Positions 42,682 through 47,137 of a stretch of DNA of 47,137 nt are shown in pieces. A program made the translations under genes and the position numbers. Numbering within the stretch: the first letter of the stretch is position 1; each line of letters starts with the position of its first letter. The DNA is from a bacterium. GTDB lineage: Bacteria; Hinthialibacterota; Hinthialibacteria; Hinthialibacterales; Hinthialibacteraceae. The stretch is from contig WGLV01000076.1 of NCBI GenBank assembly GCA_016125385.1, forward strand, positions 1 through 47,137, given 5' to 3'. The notes below the pieces were generated by a model. That model saw only the letters and a program-made list of their open reading frames with translations, had not been told where the DNA came from and did not search any database.

Positions 42682-44391
42682 TTACTGGTAAACCGGCCAC
42701 GCTTTCGCTTCAGACTGGAACATGCTCTTCAACTGCGCCGCGCGTTCGGACGAATAATGCAGCGCGGTGAAATTGAGTACGCTGTTGGAGCTGTGGCAGT
42801 TGAGGCACGTCAAGGCGCCGTCCTTTTTGATGGCGTGGCTCAGACTGATGAATGACCCGGTGATCTTTGTCGGATCGCTCTCGCCCGCGTAGAGCGGATC
42901 GTTGGCGTTATTGGGCAGGTTCAGCCCCGCGACCTCGCCGCTCCACATCTGAGACCCCATAGCGATCAGGTCGGCTTCAGACATCATCATGGGATCCTGA
43001 CCGGACATCATCGCCGCCTGTTTCGCCAGGCCGATGCTAACCGATTCAGCGATATTACCCGTCTTCAGGTAATGTTCCTTGTCGAAGGCGAACATATTGG
43101 GGAACTGCGAAAGCATGGCTTTTTCCTGATCGTTCAGCCCTTCAGGACGCATAAAGCCAGCCGCCTTCATCGGATCGGCCATCGCCTCCATCGCCGACTT
43201 CATAGTGAAATTGGCGTCGAAATCGGGCATCTGGGGGATGCCGCGCCGGTCGGCGATCATGCCGCTCTGAATGGGACGGAAGGGATAAATCTTCGCGTTG
43301 GGGGTATCTTTGGTGGCGGGCATGAAATCCCACGCGCCGGCGTCGTTGACCGGTTCGGCGAGCATGCTGCTGTCACCGTTGAACCAGCGGTACGCCGGGC
43401 GCTGGTTGTAGGCGTCGGTGTATTCGGAATAGGGTTCGTAAGTTCCCGTTTCAGAATCGTACTTGGGGATCTCGGCCAGCGGGCCGCTCTCCACGCCCAA
43501 AATCGGCGCCCAGACGCGAATCGCCGCGCCCGAGGTGTACGGGATGTGGCAGGTTTCGCACGCGATGAACTGGGTGTGCATGTTGTAGGTCGCGTTGTCG
43601 TGGGGTTGATTGTGGCAATTGGTGCAATCGACTTCCACATCGGGGCGTTCCCACGCATGCATATCGGAGACGCGCGAGCCGCGCGCGATTTTGTGGCCTT
43701 CGACCGCGTGGCAATCGGTGCATTTCATTCCCGCCGCGGCGTGGACGTCGTATTCGGGTTCAAACGGCGTACCGCGCTTGTATTCGGGGTCGGCCTGGCC
43801 GTGTTCGTGACAGCGGTAACAGGCGTGAGCCGATATGGGCTCGCCGACGCTACGCGCCGCCGTCAGGGTATGATCCTGATGCCAGTAGCGCATGCCGTTG
43901 GCGTCGGTTTCGAGGGTTCGTTTGCCAGCTGATTCGAACTCCTCATACACGCCGTCGCCGTTCATGTCGTATTTTTCCGCATGGCAGATGAGGCAGTCGA
44001 GGCCGTCGATCTGCGCCTGCGTCGGTTGACCGGTCGCGGGATCGGGAAACGGCAGGTACTTACCGACGTGACACTTTCCACAGGCGGTGGAAACCTTGTG
44101 TCCGCCAAAATCGCCGTAGAAGTTCACCATCCCGTTACTGCCCACCAGCGCGCAGAAGCGGTCGATCATGCCATGCGCCCCGCCGCCGGGGTAGCCGATT
44201 TTGGTGTTTTCGGTCCGCCAGGCGTAATGCGTCGACTGCATGACCTCGGCGTCCTTGCCCTTGTGGCAGGTCAAACAGGTTTTCGAGCCTTCATAGTTGC
44301 TGATGAATGAGTGATCCATCGCCGAGACCGCCCCCGAGACGCTCAGCAGTAATGCCAGTCCACTCATCCGTACCCACGTCGTGCATGTCAT
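42682..44391 (-). CDS. octaheme cytochrome c (tetrathionate-reductase-like family)
   Basis: A 569-residue exported cytochrome with eight CxxCH haem sites: CLTCH, CGKCH, CLICH, CYRCH, CTDCH, CTNCH and CETCH in the N-terminal half, and CLNCH near the C-terminus. The signal peptide is MSGLALLLSVSGAVSA; AAAGGAG is nine bases before the ATG. The spacing, and the sequence around the first sites (QSTHYAW, FCALVGSNG), fit the octaheme tetrathionate reductase-type family, in which one haem is the catalytic site for reducing sulfur or nitrogen oxyanions. Catalytic role here is inferred from family. It is monocistronic; a perfect 12-bp inverted repeat lies 51 bp upstream in the leader. Confidence 0.87.
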   Translation of the reverse strand: MTCTTWVRMSGLALLLSVSGAVSAMDHSFISNYEGSKTCLTCHKGKDAEVMQSTHYAWRTENTKIGYPGGGAHGMIDRFCALVGSNGMVNFYGDFGGHKVSTACGKCHVGKYLPFPDPATGQPTQAQIDGLDCLICHAEKYDMNGDGVYEEFESAGKRTLETDANGMRYWHQDHTLTAARSVGEPISAHACYRCHEHGQADPEYKRGTPFEPEYDVHAAAGMKCTDCHAVEGHKIARGSRVSDMHAWERPDVEVDCTNCHNQPHDNATYNMHTQFIACETCHIPYTSGAAIRVWAPILGVESGPLAEIPKYDSETGTYEPYSEYTDAYNQRPAYRWFNGDSSMLAEPVNDAGAWDFMPATKDTPNAKIYPFRPIQSGMIADRRGIPQMPDFDANFTMKSAMEAMADPMKAAGFMRPEGLNDQEKAMLSQFPNMFAFDKEHYLKTGNIAESVSIGLAKQAAMMSGQDPMMMSEADLIAMGSQMWSGEVAGLNLPNNANDPLYAGESDPTKITGSFISLSHAIKKDGALTCLNCHSSNSVLNFTALHYSSERAAQLKSMFQSEAKAWPVYQ

Positions 44392-44441
44392 GTTGTTCTC
44401 TCCTTTAATTTGGCCGCCAAAGCATCGTTCAAGCCTGCCGA

Positions 44442-44474
44442 GGCGAAAATCACGTTTTACTTGTGATTTTCGCC
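44442..44474. repeat. perfect 12-bp inverted repeat in the cytochrome leader
   Basis: GGCGAAAATCAC (44442-44453) and GTGATTTTCGCC (44463-44474) flank a 9-base loop, 51 bp upstream of the octaheme cytochrome start. As RNA it would be a stable hairpin, without a following U tract. It may be an operator, an mRNA-stability element or a binding site; the sequence does not choose. Confidence 0.65.
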
Positions 44475-45050
44475 GGTTGTACCAGGGCTCAAATTGGACA
44501 TGCTTTGATAACCGCTGTAGTGTAAGCAGCCGTGGCGCAGCGCGACGAATCCCCCCGGATTCAAAAAGCCGCCGCGGATCGGCTCCTCCTCTCCCCCTGC
44601 TGGTTGAGTAAAAAACTAACTACTTAATCGCTAGTTTCCTACATGCAATTATAGCTAAGCAGCAAAATGTTCGCAAACTGGGATCGGCGAAAAAAATGAA
44701 GAAATTTGACGAGAACTAACAAATTATATGATTTTAATAAACAATAATTTGATTGAGCATATACTCATAGATACGACTTATACACATTGATACGCCATAG
44801 TTTAAGTCAAAAAATAGAAAGCGTTCCAACTGTGCAAAATCAGTCTTATTATTACCTGATTAGTAATTTGATAATTTATATCCTACTACAAAGCGCTGGC
44901 GAGATCGCATTCGCCGCGCATAATTATTATTAGATTTTGGGGATTCAAAAAAAGGTGGGAAAGTTAGCTGATAAATTCGCTGACTTGACGATGAATCACG
45001 CGCGAACGGGGCGCAGGGGGGATGAATTAAAGGAAGGCGGAACAGAGCAA

Positions 45051-45090
45051 AAATGAAGATGGAGCGAAACCAATCGTCTCGCTCCATCTT
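45051..45090 (-). terminator. terminator of the unknown secreted-protein gene
   Basis: AAGATGGAGCGA (45056-45067) pairs perfectly with TCGCTCCATCTT (45079-45090), giving a 12-bp stem. The minus strand then reads CATTTTTG. It lies 54 bp after the gene that stops at 45144. Confidence 0.75.
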
Positions 45091-45143
45091 ATAACCGGCT
45101 GCTTTTGACTTTCGCCTCAGCAGGCAGAAGAGAATCCCATTGC

Positions 45144-45995
45144 TTATTTGTCTTTCATCATCTGCTTGTAACGCTCGAGATTCTCGCAAATAAATGGTGT
45201 CACGCCGCTTCCACCCGAATCCGATTCAATAATGCAATCCACTTTTTTCCGCATTTCGGGTTCCAGTTCGTTCTCAACTGATTTCAAGACCTCTCGATCC
45301 AGCTGGTTCAAATATCCAGCAGCTCGAAGCCGGAGCCATTCTTTTACCTCTGTGTTTTTCAGCGCCTCAATCAACAATGGAACGGTTTTTTCCGGGTATT
45401 TCATGATCGTTAATTCCGCTGGGAAGAAGGCATTACGTTGTGCTTTTGTAAGATCCTGATTGTATAGATCTTCCGCGAATGAATTATGATCCACACCAGG
45501 CATCGCCTCACCCGACGCTCCGAAATAACAAGTACAAAATTCCAAAAAAGGAACAATATCTTCTGTGTCGCCATTTTGAGATGCAAGAACAAAAGCAGCG
45601 AAAAGATTGGCAACGTCCATCTCCATCGTCATTTCCTGGAGAGCGCCGTAGTTGGTGTATCCCTCCACGGTTCGGTCGCCAAATCGTTTCCAATTTACGG
45701 AAATGATTTCATTTAAAACGTTTGGTCGTCTTTCTTTCGACAGCAAACCGCTCTGTTTCAGTTCATGAATTCTCTTGGCGATCGCGAAGGTGAAACCGTT
45801 ATATTTCATCCTTCCGGGATCATCGAAAGGAAACCCCAATCCGAGTTCCTTCGCTGAATCCGCCAGAATCTTACATGCCGACATCTCTCTGGTTTTAGGG
45901 ATTTCCGCGAACAGAACTTCATCGCTGACTTGATCGGACCAGCATAAACTATTTACGAGCAACACCATGAACAGAGACAGAATCCATTGTTTCAT
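45144..45995 (-). CDS. unrecognised exported protein, HEAT-like C-terminal part
   Basis: A 283-residue protein that I do not recognise. ATG 45995 has AAAGGTG about eight bases upstream; the signal peptide is KQWILSLFMVLLVNSLCWS. The rest is mostly helical and charged. One stretch (about 210-255, ELTIMKYPEKTVPLLIEAL, then EWLRLRAAGYLNQLD) looks like one or two HEAT repeats. Base composition is more AT-rich than the sugar operons. A terminator follows and the next gene upstream (46019-46873) has a 23-bp gap, so they may be co-transcribed. Confidence 0.7.
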   Translation of the reverse strand: MKQWILSLFMVLLVNSLCWSDQVSDEVLFAEIPKTREMSACKILADSAKELGLGFPFDDPGRMKYNGFTFAIAKRIHELKQSGLLSKERRPNVLNEIISVNWKRFGDRTVEGYTNYGALQEMTMEMDVANLFAAFVLASQNGDTEDIVPFLEFCTCYFGASGEAMPGVDHNSFAEDLYNQDLTKAQRNAFFPAELTIMKYPEKTVPLLIEALKNTEVKEWLRLRAAGYLNQLDREVLKSVENELEPEMRKKVDCIIESDSGGSGVTPFICENLERYKQMMKDK

Positions 45996-46018
45996 CGTCT
46001 TCACCTTTCTAATGATTT

Positions 46019-46873
46019 TTATGGGAGCGTAGTACCAGATGGAGGATTAGCCCAATCAGAAATGGGAGTCGGAATCAATTGCCAATCCCATGCGAAATTA
46101 CCATCTAAACCAGATGAGCATGTGCTTGACTGGCGAAGCAAAATTTTGATAGAATAAGGAACAGAGGCAATTTGTTGGCCATTATAACCAAAGGATGCTG
46201 TAAAATTTGTATAATACAATCCAGAGTCAATGTAATCTCCATTTGCAACCGCATTATAATATAATGTGGTAATTCCAGGATGATCGTAGACTCTGAAGTT
46301 CCAACTATTATTACATTTTCGGGCATAATCGTAAGAGACAATAGATTGACTTGGATAATAATATGCCTCCCTACTCGGATAAAAAAGAAATCCACCATCT
46401 AATATCCAGGAAGACACATGTGCTGATTCGAAAATACTACCATCGGGCCTCCAAAGTTTGACTCGCTGATTCAACCATCGTTCCTGACCTACCGTATATG
46501 GTTGATTAATGAATACTTGACGAGCCGCTTCATCATTGGCATACATATTTTGTTCAAACCCATATCCCCAAACATCCGCATTAAAAGAATAATAGGGGGG
46601 CCTCGACCGAGTTTGATATCCAACATAAAAGTAATGAGCACCTAAAACTGGATTAATACTTGCATAAGAGCATGGCCCGGAGGAATAGCACTCATACCAA
46701 TTGGCGGTTCCTCCATAGAGAACAAGGTTCCAAAGCGAATCATCCAAATAGAACCCTCCCGCGTTCAATACTTGTCCTCCAAAACTTTGAGCGTGAGTAG
46801 TTTTAATAAAATAATTGCACACAAAAACATTTACGAAAATTAGAGCAACAAAAATTTTTTTAAACCGCATCAT
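46019..46873 (-). CDS. unrecognised exported Tyr/Asn-rich protein
   Basis: A 284-residue exported protein of unknown function. ATG 46873 has GAGG about ten bases upstream; the signal peptide ends TTHAQS. Mature sequence is rich in Tyr, Asn and Ser (YYSFNADVWGYGFEQN, YYPSQSIVSYDYARK) and probably beta-rich. There are only four Cys in the mature part, possibly forming disulfides. A+T content is visibly higher than in most of the window, which suggests recent acquisition. It lies next to an insertion sequence. Confidence 0.65.
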   Translation of the reverse strand: MMRFKKIFVALIFVNVFVCNYFIKTTHAQSFGGQVLNAGGFYLDDSLWNLVLYGGTANWYECYSSGPCSYASINPVLGAHYFYVGYQTRSRPPYYSFNADVWGYGFEQNMYANDEAARQVFINQPYTVGQERWLNQRVKLWRPDGSIFESAHVSSWILDGGFLFYPSREAYYYPSQSIVSYDYARKCNNSWNFRVYDHPGITTLYYNAVANGDYIDSGLYYTNFTASFGYNGQQIASVPYSIKILLRQSSTCSSGLDGNFAWDWQLIPTPISDWANPPSGTTLP

Positions 46874-46923
46874 CGGAGAATACCTCAATAAAAGAGATTA
46901 ACTTTAAATCTAAGAACCTGTTT

Positions 46924-47137
46924 TCATGAATTGAGTGCCCGGAGGACCTGCCGGATTGCGTGAACGCGAATCTAGCTTTCTGAATGTCCCGGCAGGCTTT
47001 CATAATCTTTGGATAGCCGGCGGCCATGATTCATCCAGGCGAAGGTGCGCTCCACGATCCAACGTTTGGGAAGAACGGCGAAACGATCCGTGATCCGGGT
47101 GGAAATATACACGGGCGTTTCCAGCAGGATTTCCGAA
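46924..47137 (-). pseudogene. 3' end of an IS5-family transposase with in-frame amber codon
   Basis: On the minus strand, from 47136, the frame encodes [25 protein letters not shown] and [10 protein letters not shown], the C-terminal end of IS5-family DDE transposases with the catalytic Glu in VERTFAW. A TAG (46972-46974) interrupts it after HSES. The same frame then continues for 15 codons (IRVHAIRQVLRALNS) to TGA at 46924, which matches the usual family end. So the copy carries a nonsense mutation close to its end, or uses the earlier stop. The rest lies beyond the right edge. The terminal repeat should lie near 46913-46930; it cannot be checked without the other end. Confidence 0.8.

Larger units (their letters stand above)
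44392..45143. other. gene-free AT-rich region
   Basis: About 750 bp with no credible gene. The first 240 bp hold the leader of the cytochrome gene with the inverted repeat at 44442-44474. From about 44600 to 45050 base composition becomes clearly AT-rich. The last part holds the terminator at 45051-45090. A 109-codon minus-strand frame (44860-45189) runs through that terminator and is rejected. No promoter is convincing. Confidence 0.5.

Noticed and set aside
43072-43932. 286-codon plus-strand open frame in the cytochrome gene
   Set aside because: The minus strand carries eight CxxCH sites and a signal peptide; the antisense frame is valine/glycine-rich and featureless.
44392-44640. possible riboswitch in the cytochrome leader
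   Set aside because: Only the one 12-bp hairpin is clear. I could not fit the flanking bases to any riboswitch core I know, so I report only the hairpin.
44860-45189. 109-codon minus-strand open frame
   Set aside because: It spans the terminator hairpin at 45051-45090 and overlaps the real gene end at 45144. No ribosome site or family features.
1-47137. tRNA, rRNA and CRISPR
   Set aside because: I looked in the intergenic gaps for cloverleaf segments, rRNA-like stretches and regularly spaced repeats and found none. Almost all of the window is protein-coding.

Overview
This is a G+C-rich bacterial chromosomal window of about 47 kb. It carries about 35 protein genes, no rRNA, tRNA or CRISPR array that I can see, and one partial insertion sequence at the right edge. 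The host looks like an uncultured Gram-negative-type heterotroph. Evidence for that is many signal-peptide proteins, a lipoprotein-type binding protein, a multiheme cytochrome c, and large secreted proteins with lamin-tail, CotH, FG-GAP and SUMF1 domains. That mix is common in Planctomycetes/Hydrogenedentota/Sumerlaeota-like lineages. This placement is an inference from gene content; no marker gene fixes the phylum.

Layout. (1) 1-4.7 kb: the first codons of a gene leaving on the left, a strong hairpin, and a 1,493-residue secreted lamin-tail/CotH protein. (2) 4.9-7.9 kb: an aldehyde dehydrogenase and a ROK-type regulator whose zinc and catalytic residues are degenerate. (3) 8.0-11.2 kb, minus strand: a CgeB-like glycosyltransferase with a Maf-like N-terminal domain, and a PhoD-like phosphatase/phosphodiesterase. 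(4) 11.6-19.7 kb, plus strand: a tight operon for a nonulosonic (sialic-acid-like) sugar. It holds a NeuB-type synthase, a KdsC-type phosphatase, an SDR, an aldehyde dehydrogenase, a NeuA-type cytidylyltransferase, a full-length transketolase and a GT-B-like enzyme. (5) 19.7-24.7 kb: a second sugar operon behind its own near-consensus promoter. It holds a Gfo/Idh/MocA dehydrogenase, a hexapeptide acetyltransferase and a DegT aminotransferase (the WbpB-WbpD-WbpE type of trio), then a 700-residue double glycosyltransferase. (6) 24.7-27.0 kb: a SUMF1-fold secreted protein without the catalytic cysteine pair, and a WecG/TagA glycosyltransferase. (7) 27.0-31.4 kb, minus strand: a small membrane protein and an XRE regulator behind a consensus promoter with repeated GACAAT boxes, then a serine beta-lactamase-like hydrolase, a TylF-type methyltransferase, TsaB and RimI. 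(8) 31.6-37.4 kb, minus strand: a five-gene peptide-use operon (sodium:solute symporter, M42 peptidase, peptide-binding lipoprotein, two permeases) without the ABC ATPases. (9) 37.7-44.4 kb: a repetitive secreted protein, a TPR/FG-GAP/UnbV protein and an octaheme cytochrome c. (10) 44.4-47.1 kb: an AT-rich stretch with two unrecognised secreted proteins and the 3' end of an IS5-family transposase with an in-frame amber codon.

Regions 3 to 6 read as a surface-glycan factory: two activated-sugar pathways plus at least four glycosyltransferases. The most unusual point is the SDR, aldehyde dehydrogenase and transketolase placed inside a NeuB/NeuA operon. This suggests the nonulosonic acid, or a group attached to it, is built or modified by a two-carbon (TPP-dependent) transfer. 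That is a hypothesis; the sequence shows only the gene order, families and overlaps.
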